Assembly: GCA_002307145.1 (NCBI GenBank)
Contig: DBTR01000051.1
Span: 1-56,148, forward strand
Source of the DNA: Rhodospirillum sp. UBA1311
GTDB lineage: Bacteria > Pseudomonadota > Alphaproteobacteria > Rhodospirillales > Rhodospirillaceae
DNA: 56,148 nucleotides
Direction of reading: 5' to 3'
The translations under genes were made by a program, and so were the position numbers. This document shows positions 1 through 9,311 of the stretch, one piece after another. Numbering within the stretch: position 1 is the first letter of the stretch; each line of letters begins with the position of its first letter. The notes below the pieces were generated by a model. The model ran no database searches. It worked only from the letters and a program-made list of their open reading frames with translations, and was not told where the DNA came from.

Positions 1-619
1 CGATGTTGCCCCACTGGTCCGAGCCGCCCATTTGCAGGCGTCATTTGTTCTTTCGGTTGATCTCCAGGAAGTCGTAGGCCTGAAGTATCATATAGTTGAA
101 TTCGAGGAACGAGAGCGGTTGCTCGCGGTCGAGCCGGAGCTTGACCGAATCGAAGCTCATCATCCGGTTGATCGAGAAGTGGCGGCCGTAGTCGCGCAGG
201 AACGGCAGGTACTGGATCGCGTCGAGCCAGTCGGCGTTGTTGATCATGATCGCGTCGGTCGGGCCGTCGCCGAAGGTCAGGAACTTCGCGAACACCGTCT
301 TGATCCCCGCCATGTTGCGGGCGATGTCGGCATCGGTGAGCATCTGACGGGCAGTGTCCTTGCCCGAGGGATCGCCGACCTTGGTGGTGCCGCCGCCCAT
401 CAGGACGATCGGCTTGTGGCCGGACTGCTGCAAGCGGCGCAACAGCATGATCGGCACCATCGAGCCGACATGCAGGCTGTCCGCCGTGCAGTCGAAGCCG
501 ATATAGGCCGGGACCGGTCCACCCGCGAAGGTCGCGTCCAACCCTTCGAGGTCGGTGCACTGGTGGATGAAGCCGCGCTCGCTGATGGATCGCAGGAAGG
601 CCGATTTGAAGGTGCTCAT
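1..619 (-). CDS. tyrS: Tyrosyl-tRNA synthetase, N-terminal part, interrupted by an in-frame TGA
   Basis: Class I aminoacyl-tRNA synthetase that charges tRNA-Tyr in the cytoplasm. From the ATG at 619 the protein shows the Rossmann fold start and an HVGS version of the HIGH motif at residues 50-53. The frame meets TGA at 41-43 after residue 192. Beyond that codon the same frame continues with the family motif GGSDQWGN up to the window edge. The stop sits where relatives usually carry Cys before Arg-Leu-Gln, so one base (TGC to TGA) explains it. Family identity is certain. Whether this is a sequencing error, a true nonsense change or a second dispensable copy cannot be told here. The 76 bp to anmK hold divergent promoters. 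Confidence 0.85.
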
Positions 620-695
620 GATGCTCGACTTATGCTAGCTCTTAAGGGAGAAACTCGAGTGTTTTAGCGGATGCATCCGCGAGGAGCCAGTCCTT

Positions 696-1799
696 ATGAG
701 CACGCGCCCGATGATCTGTCTCGGACTGATGAGCGGCACGTCGGTGGACGGCATCGACGCCGCGCTGGTCGCGACCGACGGCGAGACCCTCGCCGCCTTC
801 GGTCCGCGCCGTACCACCCCCTATCCCGCAGCCGTGCGCAAGCGGATCAAGAGCGTCTTCGGTCGCGACGATCGCGACCATCCCGAAGTGCTGGCGGTGG
901 CCGAGGAACTCACCGAACTCCATGCCCGGGCGGTGGCCGACCTGCTCGCGGTCGCGCCCGAGGACTGGCGCGACGTCGAGGTGATCGGCTTCCACGGCCA
1001 GACCATCCTGCATGCGCCGGAGCGCGGCCTTTCGATTCAGATCGGCGACGGCGCGCTGCTTGCCGCGCGCGCGGGCGTGCCGGTGGCGTGCGACTTCCGC
1101 GCCGCCGACGTGGCGGCGGGCGGGCAGGGCGCGCCGCTCGCGCCGGTCTATCACCGCGCGCTGGTGGAAAGCTGGCGGCATCGCCCGGCGGGTACCGTGG
1201 CGGTTCTCAATATCGGCGGCGTCGCCAACTTCACCGCGATCTCGCCCGACGGCGGCATGATCGCCTGCGACACCGGGCCTGGCAACGCGCTGCTCGACGA
1301 CTGGGTGGGGCGGCATGGCGCGGGGGATTGCGACCACGGCGGCGCATATGCGGACAAGGGCACGGTCGACGAAGCCTGGCTGAAAACCGCGCTCGCCGCG
1401 CGGTTCTTCATGCAGCCGCCGCCGAAGTCGCTCGACCGCAACGCCTTCGCGCCGCTCGGCATCGAGGGGATGAGTCTCGAAGACGGCGCGGCGACGCTCT
1501 CGGCGTTCACCGTGCGCGCGGTGGCGGTGGCGGCGGCGCAGTTGGCCGAGCCGCCCGCCGCCTGGGTGGTGTGCGGCGGCGGGCGGCACAATGCCGTGCT
1601 GATGGCGGGGTTGCGCCGCGAACTCGGCGTGCCGGTGCTGAGCGCGGAGGACGCGGGGTGGGACGGCGACGCGCTGGAGGCGCAGGCATTCGCCTTTATC
1701 GCGGCCCGGACGCTGAAGGGGCTGCCGATCAGTTTCCCGGGCACCACCGGGGTGCCCGAGCCGTTGCCGGGAGGACGTTTCCATCGGCCCGGCAACTGA
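696..1799 (+). CDS. anmK: Anhydro-N-acetylmuramic acid kinase
   Basis: Cytoplasmic enzyme of cell-wall recycling. It opens the 1,6-anhydro ring of anhMurNAc and phosphorylates it to MurNAc-6-phosphate using ATP. The 367-residue protein has the usual family length and begins with the signature GLMSGTSVDGID near residue 10, followed by the GQT and DTGPGN motifs of the sugar-kinase/actin fold. It is read divergently from tyrS and ends 8 bp before the convergent hydrolase gene. The pairing of anmK with tyrS is common in alphaproteobacteria. Confidence 0.95.
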   Translation: MSTRPMICLGLMSGTSVDGIDAALVATDGETLAAFGPRRTTPYPAAVRKRIKSVFGRDDRDHPEVLAVAEELTELHARAVADLLAVAPEDWRDVEVIGFHGQTILHAPERGLSIQIGDGALLAARAGVPVACDFRAADVAAGGQGAPLAPVYHRALVESWRHRPAGTVAVLNIGGVANFTAISPDGGMIACDTGPGNALLDDWVGRHGAGDCDHGGAYADKGTVDEAWLKTALAARFFMQPPPKSLDRNAFAPLGIEGMSLEDGAATLSAFTVRAVAVAAAQLAEPPAAWVVCGGGRHNAVLMAGLRRELGVPVLSAEDAGWDGDALEAQAFAFIAARTLKGLPISFPGTTGVPEPLPGGRFHRPGN

Positions 1800-1807
1800 G
1801 GCGGCAG

Positions 1808-2461
1808 CTACGCCTTGGCTGGCGCGAGCAGGCGGCGTTCGAGGTAATTGGAGACTGCAAGCGTCATCTCCGGCAGTTGCTCGGCGAAGAAGTGGTCGGC
1901 CTGCGGAATCAGGTGGTAGTCCACCGCGATGTTCTTCTGCGCACCGAGCTTGTTGACGAGCTTCGCCACCGCGCTTTCCGGCACGATGTCGTCCGCGCCG
2001 CCCTGGACGATCAGGCCCGAGGACGGGCAGGGCGCGAGGAACGAGAAATCGAACAGGTTGGCGGGCGGCGCGATCGAGATGAAACCCTCGATCTCGGGGC
2101 GGCGCATCAGGAGCTGCATGCTGATCCACGCGCCGAACGAGAATCCGGCGATCCAGCAGGCTCCCGCGTTCGCGTTGACCGCCTGGAGCCAGTCGAGCGC
2201 GGATGCTGCGTCCGAAAGCTCGCCGACGCCGTTGTCGAAGCTGCCCTGGCTGCGGCCGACGCCACGGAAGTTGATCCGGAGAACCGAGAATCCATTGCGT
2301 GCGAAGGCGTGGTAGGTGTTGTAGACGACCTTGTTGTTCATCGTCCCGCCGTGGCGCGGGTCGGGATGGAGAACCAACGCAATCGGGGCATTGGGGGTCT
2401 TGGAATGGGTGTAGCGGCCCTCAAGACGGCCTTCGGGTCCATTGATGATAACGTCTGGCAT
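1808..2461 (-). CDS. Alpha/beta hydrolase of the dienelactone-hydrolase-like group
   Basis: A 217-residue cytoplasmic serine hydrolase. The start is placed at the ATG at 2461 (MPDVIINGPEG), where similarity to this family begins; an in-frame ATG further upstream would add 18 unconserved residues. The nucleophile elbow GFSFGAW puts the catalytic Ser at residue 108, with Asp near 157-158 (GGADDIV) and His at 190 (ADHFF). The HPDPRHGGTMNNKVV stretch is typical of a conserved bacterial subgroup whose substrate is unknown. It is convergent with anmK and divergent from cysE. Confidence 0.8.
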   Translation of the reverse strand: MPDVIINGPEGRLEGRYTHSKTPNAPIALVLHPDPRHGGTMNNKVVYNTYHAFARNGFSVLRINFRGVGRSQGSFDNGVGELSDAASALDWLQAVNANAGACWIAGFSFGAWISMQLLMRRPEIEGFISIAPPANLFDFSFLAPCPSSGLIVQGGADDIVPESAVAKLVNKLGAQKNIAVDYHLIPQADHFFAEQLPEMTLAVSNYLERRLLAPAKA

Positions 2462-2673
2462 GAATCGATTGTGTCCGTTTGCGGGAAATTCATCTGGCGA
2501 AGTGGCGGCGCCCACGGTCGCGGGCGCACGGGACTTGCCGGTTAGGTGATTGCCGTTGTCGGATATATGATATTCCGCCTTGAGATTTCATGGCTATCGC
2601 GCATACATTCACCCCTCGGGTATTTCGGTTTTTCAGACCTCCCTTGAGCGGCAGGCGAAAGTTTAGCACAGTT

Positions 2674-3426
2674 ATGGCTTATATTTTCAAGCACCTAAAA
2701 GAAGAGATCGCCAATATTGTCGCGAAAGACCCGGCCGCGCGCGGTCCGTGGGAGGTGTTTTTTTGTTACCCGGGCTTCCATGCGGTGGCGTTTCATCGGG
2801 TTACCCACTGGCTGTGGACCCATGATATCAAATTCCTTGCGCGGTTTCTTTCCAACGTCGCCAAGATCCTGAGCGGTATCGAGATTCACCCTGGTGCGAC
2901 GATCGGACGGCGGCTTTTCATCGACCACGGCACCGGCGTGGTGATCGGCGAAACCGCGGAGATCGGCGACGACGTCACCCTGTACCATGGTGTGACATTG
3001 GGCGGCACCTCTCTTGATGTTGGCAAAAGACACCCAACCTTGGAACATGGCGTGATCGTTGGCTCGGGCGCCCAAGTTTTGGGTCCGTTGCTGATCGGCG
3101 CGGGTGCGCGCATAGGTGCGAACGCAGTGGTGCTGAAAGATGTTCCACGCGGCGCGACGATGGTGGGAATTCCCGCCAAGATGGCGCAGCGGCAACGCCC
3201 CGAGGAGTGCGAGGAGTCGTTCCGCGCCTATGGCGTGACCGCAACTTCGCCCGATCCGGTGGGGCAGGATTTGAAGGGGGTGCATCGCCAGATCGAGGCG
3301 TTGTGCCAGCGCGTGCAGGAACTGGAGGGCAGGCTCGCCGAGGCGGCTCCCGCCAAGGCCGCACCGGCACGAAAGTCGGCGAAACCGCGGGCAGTCTCCG
3401 CGCCGCCGAACGAAGATGGACGTTAA
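2674..3426 (+). CDS. cysE: Serine O-acetyltransferase
   Basis: Makes O-acetylserine from serine and acetyl-CoA, the committed step of cysteine synthesis. The 250-residue protein starts best at the ATG at 2674 (MAYIFKHLKEEI). After a helical N-terminal part it carries the left-handed beta-helix hexapeptide repeats (IHPGATIGRR, GTGVVIGETAEIGDD) and the active-site HGVTLGGT segment. The Ala- and Lys-rich C-terminal tail is longer than in the E. coli enzyme. It is followed 12 bp later by iscR, which links cysteine supply to Fe-S cluster control. Confidence 0.93.
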   Translation: MAYIFKHLKEEIANIVAKDPAARGPWEVFFCYPGFHAVAFHRVTHWLWTHDIKFLARFLSNVAKILSGIEIHPGATIGRRLFIDHGTGVVIGETAEIGDDVTLYHGVTLGGTSLDVGKRHPTLEHGVIVGSGAQVLGPLLIGAGARIGANAVVLKDVPRGATMVGIPAKMAQRQRPEECEESFRAYGVTATSPDPVGQDLKGVHRQIEALCQRVQELEGRLAEAAPAKAAPARKSAKPRAVSAPPNEDGR

Positions 3427-3438
3427 GGAGCGTATGCG

Positions 3439-3900
3439 GTGAGGCTTAGCACCAAAGGGCGATACGCGGTCATGGCGATGGCCGACCTGGCATCCCAAGG
3501 CAACGGCAAGCCCGTAGCGTTGGCGGATATCGCAACCCGTCAGGAAATTTCGCTGTCGTACCTCGAACAGCTGTTCGGCAAGCTCCGCAAGGGCGCCTTG
3601 GTAAAGAGCGTGCGTGGCCCTGGCGGCGGCTATCGCCTCGCGCGGCCGGGCTCGGACATCCGGGTTTCCGACATCATCCTCGCGGTCGACGAACCGATCC
3701 AGGCAACGCGTTGCGCGCCCGGCACTCCGGCGGGGTGCCACAACAACAAGGGCCGCTGCCTGACCCACGACCTTTGGGAAGAGCTCAGCAACCAGATTTA
3801 TCTGTACCTGAGTTCGGTGACGCTGGAGGAAGTTGTCCAGCGCCGCGTTCTCGGCACCAGCGGCATGTTCCATGGCTCGCAAGGCGCCGCGGCGCAGTAG
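3439..3900 (+). CDS. iscR: Rrf2-family Fe-S cluster regulator, IscR-like
   Basis: DNA-binding regulator that senses Fe-S cluster status. The start is a GTG at 3439, set by the AAGGAG ribosome site 8 nt upstream and by the conserved family opening RLSTKGRYAV. The winged helix occupies about residues 1-85 and the dimer helix follows. Cys92, Cys100, Cys107 and His110 match the 2Fe-2S ligand set of IscR (Cys92, Cys98, Cys104, His107), with slightly longer spacing. At 153 residues it is a little shorter than E. coli IscR. The downstream genes are fdx and mnmA; no iscS or iscU lies in the window. Confidence 0.88.
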   Translation: MRLSTKGRYAVMAMADLASQGNGKPVALADIATRQEISLSYLEQLFGKLRKGALVKSVRGPGGGYRLARPGSDIRVSDIILAVDEPIQATRCAPGTPAGCHNNKGRCLTHDLWEELSNQIYLYLSSVTLEEVVQRRVLGTSGMFHGSQGAAAQ

Positions 3901-4001
3901 CTTTTTTTCCCGCTCGACCCGATTTTTTGCTATGAGCAGCCGGTCCGCCGCCCCGAGGGCGCGGCCTGTGGCTCTGGAGACGTTTCAAGGAGAGTGCCGT
4001 C

Positions 4002-4319
4002 ATGGCAAAACTGGTTTTCATCGAACGCGACGGCACCCGGCGTGAAGTCGAGGCCCCCGACGGCCTGTCGGTGATGGAAGTGGCCCACATGCACGGCGTC
4101 GCGCTCGAAGGCGCATGCGAAGGCTCGCTCGCCTGCGCTACCTGCCATGTCGTCGTCGACCCGGAGTGGTTCCCCAAGCTCGACGAAGCCTCGGAGAACG
4201 AGGAAGACATGCTCGACATGGCGTTTGGCGTCACCGCCACCTCGCGCCTCGGCTGCCAGATCCGGATGAACGACGAACTCGACGGCCTGGTGGTCAAGCT
4301 CCCCCCAACCGAAGACTAA
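4002..4319 (+). CDS. fdx: Adrenodoxin-type 2Fe-2S ferredoxin
   Basis: A 105-residue cytoplasmic electron carrier for Fe-S cluster assembly or P450-type partners. The cluster ligands are Cys39, Cys45, Cys48 and Cys85 in the C-x5-C-x2-C ... C pattern of the adrenodoxin/Isc ferredoxin group. An AAGGAG ribosome site precedes the ATG. It lies 101 bp after iscR and 17 bp before mnmA, which itself needs sulfur relayed from the cysteine desulfurase path, so the block looks like a sulfur/Fe-S operon. Confidence 0.9.
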   Translation: MAKLVFIERDGTRREVEAPDGLSVMEVAHMHGVALEGACEGSLACATCHVVVDPEWFPKLDEASENEEDMLDMAFGVTATSRLGCQIRMNDELDGLVVKLPPTED

Positions 4320-4336
4320 GTTCAGCAGAGGTCCCG

Positions 4337-5428
4337 ATGCTCGAAGCCTTCCGCGCCGCCACCGCACACCTTTCCCCCGGTTCCCGCGTCTGCGTCGCGA
4401 TGTCGGGCGGAGTCGACAGTTCGGTCACGGCGGCGTTGATGCAACGCATGGGCTTCGACGTCGTCGGCGTGACGATGCGGCTGTTCAACCTGCCGCCCGC
4501 CGACAAGGCGATCGCGGACGCGGAAAAGGTCGCGGCGCAGTTGGGGATTCCCCACCGTGTCCTCGACCATACCGAGGCGTTCTATCGCGAGGTGATGCAG
4601 CCGTTCGCGCAGTCGTACCGCGCCGGCGAAACGCCGCTGCCGTGCGCGCTCTGCAATCGCAAGATCAAGTTCGGCGAGATGGCCAAGGGCGCGGCCGATT
4701 GGGGCGCGGACGCCCTCGCCACCGGCCATTACGTGCGCCGCGTCGAGGGTCCGAACGGACCCGAGGTGCGGCGTGCCCGCGATCCGAAGCGCGACCAGAG
4801 CTACTTCCTCTTCCAGCTCACCCACGAGCAACTGGCGAAGACGGTGTTCCCGCTCGGTGATATCGTCGACAAGACCGAAACCCGCCGCCTCGCGGTGGAA
4901 TTCGGCCTGCCGGTGGCGGCGAAGGCCGACAGTCAGGACATCTGCTTCGTTCCCGGCGGCGACTACGCCAAGGTGGTGAACGCGCTCGACCCGGAAGCCG
5001 CCGTGCCCGGCGCGATCGTCGATTTGACGGGCAAGGAACTTGGCCGCCATGCCGGGATCACCGGCTATACCGTCGGTCAGCGGCGCGGCCTCGGCATCGC
5101 CGCGGCCGAACCCTTGTACGTCGTCGCGCTCGACGCGCCGAACAACCGCGTCGTCGTCGGCCCGGCGTCGGCGCTCGAAGGCACTTCATTGCGCATCGAC
5201 GAGGTCAACTGGCTCGGCCACAGCGGGGATTTCGACGGCGCGGAGGTGATGGTGAAGCTGCGCTCCGCCTCGCGCGCGGTGGGCGCGAAGCTCGCCGACC
5301 TCGGCGGCGGCGCGGCGGAGGTCAGGCTCGCCGAGCCGTTCTCCGCCATTGCGCCGGGGCAGGCCTGCGTGTTCTACGAAGACGACCGCCTGTTGGGCGG
5401 CGGCTGGATCCAGGCGCGCAGCGCCTAG
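4337..5428 (+). CDS. mnmA: tRNA-specific 2-thiouridylase
   Basis: Inserts sulfur at U34 of tRNA-Lys, tRNA-Glu and tRNA-Gln, giving s2U. The 363-residue protein has the PP-loop SGGVDSS at residues 23-29 for adenylation, Cys103 and Cys106 (PCALCNRK) around the first catalytic position and Cys203 (DICFVPGG) as the persulfide site. The start at 4337 is 17 nt after fdx. Its TAG stop lies inside a CTAG at 5425-5428 that also supplies the stop of the convergent msrA, so the two genes overlap by 4 nt. Confidence 0.95.
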   Translation: MLEAFRAATAHLSPGSRVCVAMSGGVDSSVTAALMQRMGFDVVGVTMRLFNLPPADKAIADAEKVAAQLGIPHRVLDHTEAFYREVMQPFAQSYRAGETPLPCALCNRKIKFGEMAKGAADWGADALATGHYVRRVEGPNGPEVRRARDPKRDQSYFLFQLTHEQLAKTVFPLGDIVDKTETRRLAVEFGLPVAAKADSQDICFVPGGDYAKVVNALDPEAAVPGAIVDLTGKELGRHAGITGYTVGQRRGLGIAAAEPLYVVALDAPNNRVVVGPASALEGTSLRIDEVNWLGHSGDFDGAEVMVKLRSASRAVGAKLADLGGGAAEVRLAEPFSAIAPGQACVFYEDDRLLGGGWIQARSA

Positions 5429-6168
5429 TTCTTGCCGAGCAGGACCGGCTTCTCGCGATAGACGTCGGGGAATTCCTGCTTCAGCGCGGCGACCTTCGGC
5501 TTGTCGTTGAAGACGATGTATGGGTGCGCCGGGTGCTTGGCGTAGAAGTCCTGGTGATAGTCTTCCGCCGCATAGAACTTCTGCAAATCGCTGATCTTGG
5601 TCGCGATCGGTTTGGCGAACGCCTTGGCGGCATCGAGCTGGGCGATGTAGGCGCTCGCGATCTCCTTCTGGCGCGGCGACGTCGCGAAGATCTCGGAGCG
5701 GTATTGCGGGCCGACGTCCGGGCCCTGGCGGTTGACCTCGGTAGGGTCGAGCGCGACCGAGAAGAACACCCGCAACAATTCGCCGTAGCTGATCTGCGCC
5801 GGGTCGAACACCACCTGGACCGATTCGGCGTGGCTGGTGCGGCCGCTGCTGACGGTATCGTAGTTGGCGCTCTTTTCGTCGCCTCCGGCATAGCCCGAGG
5901 TGGCGCTGATCACCCCGTTGGTGTGCTGGAACACCGCCTGCACGCCCCAGAAGCAGCCGCCCGCGAGGACGGCGGTTTCCTGCTTGGCCGCGGCCGGCGG
6001 ATCGACGCTGGGCGGCGGTAGCGGCGAGCCCGCCGCCCAGCCCGCCGAAGGATCGGCGAGCGCGAGGAAGGCGGGCAGCAGCACCAGGATGCCGCCGCTC
6101 TTCCACCACCGCCGCCGGCGCAAAGGTCCGGTGCGCGGGAAGGCCCTTCGAAAACCCATTCTCAACAT
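5425..6168 (-). CDS. msrA: Exported peptide methionine-S-sulfoxide reductase
   Basis: Reduces methionine-S-sulfoxide in damaged proteins. The 247-residue precursor has an Arg-rich start, a hydrophobic core (ILVLLPAFLALA) and an AxA-like cleavage region near residue 46, so it should act in the periplasm or be membrane-anchored. The catalytic GCFWG puts the nucleophile at Cys72. No other Cys occurs in the protein, so it lacks a resolving cysteine and would have to be reduced directly, most likely by the thioredoxin domain encoded just upstream. It is the last gene of the msrB-dipZ-msrA operon, 10 bp after dipZ. Confidence 0.92.
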   Translation of the reverse strand: MLRMGFRRAFPRTGPLRRRRWWKSGGILVLLPAFLALADPSAGWAAGSPLPPPSVDPPAAAKQETAVLAGGCFWGVQAVFQHTNGVISATSGYAGGDEKSANYDTVSSGRTSHAESVQVVFDPAQISYGELLRVFFSVALDPTEVNRQGPDVGPQYRSEIFATSPRQKEIASAYIAQLDAAKAFAKPIATKISDLQKFYAAEDYHQDFYAKHPAHPYIVFNDKPKVAALKQEFPDVYREKPVLLGKN

Positions 6169-6178
6169 GACCAGACTC

Positions 6179-7867
6179 CTATCCGAAGGTGAAGGCGAAC
6201 GCCTGGACCCCGGGGTCCAGGAACTCGATGCTGAACCGGCGCTCCGCCGAGCCGCCGCCCTGGCGGATCAGCTGATAGAGCCGGTGGTCGCGGACGGTGC
6301 CGTAGCCCTCCGCGTCGACGTCCATGCCCGCGTCCTTGCCCGGCGCATGGCCGTCGAGGGTCACGCGGAACCGTACCGGGGCATTGTCCCGCGCCGGTCC
6401 CAAAACCAGATGCAAATCTCGTGCATGAAACCGCATAGCGATGCTTCCGCCCGCTTTTTCCAACCGCGCATCCTCGGCGGCCACCGTCCAATCGCCGCTG
6501 AGTGCCCACTCGTTGAGCAGTAATTTTGCAGGCGCGGCATAGGCCATCGCGACGTTCTGGGTGAGGCCTTCGGGCGAGGCGAAGCCCTGGGCGCGCTCGT
6601 AGCCGACGTAGGTTTCGGGCGACTGGATGCCGGCGAAGTCGGCGGGGGCTTCCGCCCCCTTCAGGTCGAGCTCGGCGATCGTGGGGCCGAGGTTGCCCGT
6701 GCCATTGGCTTTGAGCAGATCGCGCACCGCCTGTTCGGTCTCGGCTTCCGCGCCTTCGCCGAAGTGGGTATAGCGGACCTGGCCGTTGGCATCGAGGAGG
6801 TACTGCGCCGGCCAGTAGCGGTTGGCGAAGCCGCCCCAGATCGCATAGTCGTTGTCGAGCGCGACCGGGTACTTGATCTGCATGTCGGCGACCGCCTTCC
6901 GCACGTTCGCGGGCAGCTTCTCGAAGGCGAACTCCGGCGTGTGGACGCCGATGATCACCAGGCCCTTGTCGCGATAGGCGGCGTCGAGGGCGCGGACGTG
7001 CGGGATGGCGCGTACGCAGTTGATGCAGGAATAGGTCCAGAAGTCGATCAGCACTACCTTGCCGTCGAGCGACGCGGCGGTGAGCGGAGGGCTGTTGATC
7101 CAGTCGTTCGCGCCGCTCAGGGCGACGAGCGGCGTGGCATGCGCGGCGGCGCGCACCGGCACGGCGGAAGGCAGGCGGTTGAGGATCGCCTGTTCGATCT
7201 TGTCGGTGCTTGGGCCAGCCCATCGGGCGAGGGAGTCCGCGCCGAGCGCCGCGACGCCGACGCCGACCAGCACTAGGACGCCGAGGGCCTGGCGGATATG
7301 TTCGCCGACGCCCATGCGGCGCTTCATCGCCTTCATGATCCGCCCGCCCGCGACCAGTGCGAGACCGAGCGAGGTCGCCGAGCCCGCCGCATACGCCGCG
7401 AGCGCCGGGAGCGCGCCGCCGCCGGAGAGCGCGGCACCGCCGAGGATCAGCCCGAGGATCGGCCCGGCGCAGGGCGACCAGACCAGCCCGGTGGCGACGC
7501 CGGTCAATACCGCGCCGCCCGGGCCGTTGCTGAGGCCGCTCTCGGAATTCGAGACGCGGTTGCCGAGGCCGACAAACGGCTTTGCGATCAATGTGGCGAC
7601 CGCCGGAAAGATCAGGGCGAGGCCCATCAGGGTAAGGAACCCGAGCGCGACCCAACGGCCGATCTCGTTGCCCTTCGCCGCCCACGCGCCGCCTGCGGCG
7701 GCGAGGCTGCCCACTGCCGCGAAGGTGACGCCGAGGCCGATCAGCAGCGGCAGGCCGTTGCGCTTGAAGTCTTGCCCGGCGCGGGCAAAGACGAACGGCA
7801 GCACCGGGAGAATGCAGGGGCTCAGGATGGTGAGCGCCCCACCGAGATAGGCGGCGAGCAGGAGCAT
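6179..7867 (-). CDS. DipZ-like CcdA/thioredoxin fusion, transmembrane thiol electron carrier
   Basis: A 562-residue inner-membrane protein that should carry electrons from cytoplasmic thioredoxin to the periplasm. The N-terminal 200 or so residues form the six-helix CcdA/DsbD transporter domain. A TlpA-like thioredoxin domain follows, with the CxxC in YSCINC, and then a C-terminal Thioredoxin_10-type domain known from mycobacterial DipZ. Its place between msrB and msrA, both exported, marks it as their reductant supply. The gene starts 12 bp after the msrB stop. Confidence 0.88.
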   Translation of the reverse strand: MLLLAAYLGGALTILSPCILPVLPFVFARAGQDFKRNGLPLLIGLGVTFAAVGSLAAAGGAWAAKGNEIGRWVALGFLTLMGLALIFPAVATLIAKPFVGLGNRVSNSESGLSNGPGGAVLTGVATGLVWSPCAGPILGLILGGAALSGGGALPALAAYAAGSATSLGLALVAGGRIMKAMKRRMGVGEHIRQALGVLVLVGVGVAALGADSLARWAGPSTDKIEQAILNRLPSAVPVRAAAHATPLVALSGANDWINSPPLTAASLDGKVVLIDFWTYSCINCVRAIPHVRALDAAYRDKGLVIIGVHTPEFAFEKLPANVRKAVADMQIKYPVALDNDYAIWGGFANRYWPAQYLLDANGQVRYTHFGEGAEAETEQAVRDLLKANGTGNLGPTIAELDLKGAEAPADFAGIQSPETYVGYERAQGFASPEGLTQNVAMAYAAPAKLLLNEWALSGDWTVAAEDARLEKAGGSIAMRFHARDLHLVLGPARDNAPVRFRVTLDGHAPGKDAGMDVDAEGYGTVRDHRLYQLIRQGGGSAERRFSIEFLDPGVQAFAFTFG

Positions 7868-7879
7868 GGTTGAGCCTCC

Positions 7880-8380
<501 letters not shown>

Positions 8381-8605
8381 CGGTCAATCCTCCAAAGCAT
8401 CAGTGCCTTCACCAAGATGGTGCAAATCGGTCCCGTTCCAAAGAGCGGGATGACTATGGTTTCCATAGGTTGCGGACATCGCCGCATCGGCTTGCGCACG
8501 AAGGCGCCGTTGGCCGTCCGCTGTGGGCGACCGTCTCGATGATCGGGTATGGAGGGGAGACAGATGGGGTGGCGGTTTATTCCAGCCGCCGCCGAAAAAA
8601 ACTGC

Positions 8606-9055
8606 TCAGCGTGGGTCGCGGGTATCCATCAGGATCGTCACCGGACCGTTGTTGACCAGCGAAACCTTCATGTGCGCGCCGAAGCGTCCGGTTGAAACCG
8701 GAATGCCCTGGGCTTCGAGGGCATCGCAGAAGCGGCGGTAGAGGCGCTCGCCCTCGGCGGGCGGCGCGGCGGCGGAGAACCCCGGGCGGTTGCCGTTGCG
8801 CCACGAGGTCGCCAGGGTGAACTGGCTGACCGCGAGCACGCCACCGCCCACGTCCTTGAGGGCGAGGTTCATCTTGTCGGCGTCGTCGGTGAAAATCCGC
8901 AATGCCGCGATCTTGCGGGCGAGGAAATCCGCGTCGGCATCGGTATCGCCGGTCTCGGCGCAGACCAGCACGAGAAAGCCGACGCCGACCGCGCCGACCA
9001 CCACGCCGCCGACCTCCACCTTGGCCTCGTCAACCCGTTGCACCACCACGCGCAT
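8606..9055 (-). CDS. dtd: D-aminoacyl-tRNA deacylase
   Basis: Removes D-amino acids (for example D-Tyr) from mischarged tRNA. The 149-residue length is standard when the start is set at the ATG at 9055 (MRVVVQRV), the usual family beginning; ten upstream residues are not conserved. The active-site motifs SQFTLA and NNGPVT are both present. It stands alone between the Msr operon and tRNA-Met. Confidence 0.93.
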   Translation of the reverse strand: MRVVVQRVDEAKVEVGGVVVGAVGVGFLVLVCAETGDTDADADFLARKIAALRIFTDDADKMNLALKDVGGGVLAVSQFTLATSWRNGNRPGFSAAAPPAEGERLYRRFCDALEAQGIPVSTGRFGAHMKVSLVNNGPVTILMDTRDPR

Positions 9056-9234
9056 TCGCCATTTCCTCCGCGATTTCCGGCGCAATCAGGGTAGAGCCTG
9101 GGGGCTGCGCGGTCGAGGCCGGAATTTGGGTTCGCACCAACCGCATTTCGATGCTTGACGTGCTTCCGAATTCCGCATAAGTAAAGCGCCTCCCGCGCGG
9201 AACGGCATCGATACGCCTCCCGGGCGGTGCTTGC

Positions 9235-9311
9235 GGCGGAGTAGCTCAGTTGGTTAGAGCACGGGAATCATAATCCTGGTGTCGGGGGTTCAAATCCCTC
9301 CTCCGCTACCA
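9235..9311 (+). tRNA. tRNA-Met (CAT), elongator; prophage attachment site
   Basis: A 77-nt cloverleaf with CCA encoded. The acceptor stem GGCGGAG pairs with CTCCGCT (one G-U pair), the D-arm is GCTC/GAGC, the anticodon stem CGGGA/TCCTG holds the loop ATCATAA with anticodon CAT at 9269-9271, and the T-arm is GGGGG-TTCAAAT-CCCTC. The TAGCTCAGTTGG/AATCATAATCC pattern fits elongator Met rather than initiator or Ile-CAT. The last 13 nt plus one base form the att core. The tRNA is complete after integration, but its terminator is now at 49204. Confidence 0.96.

Noticed and set aside
41..43. TGA in tyrS as selenocysteine or a changed genetic code
   Set aside because: TGA ends many other genes in this window (integrase, terminase, gpN and others), no SECIS-like hairpin was seen after the codon, and TyrRS has no selenoprotein forms known to me.
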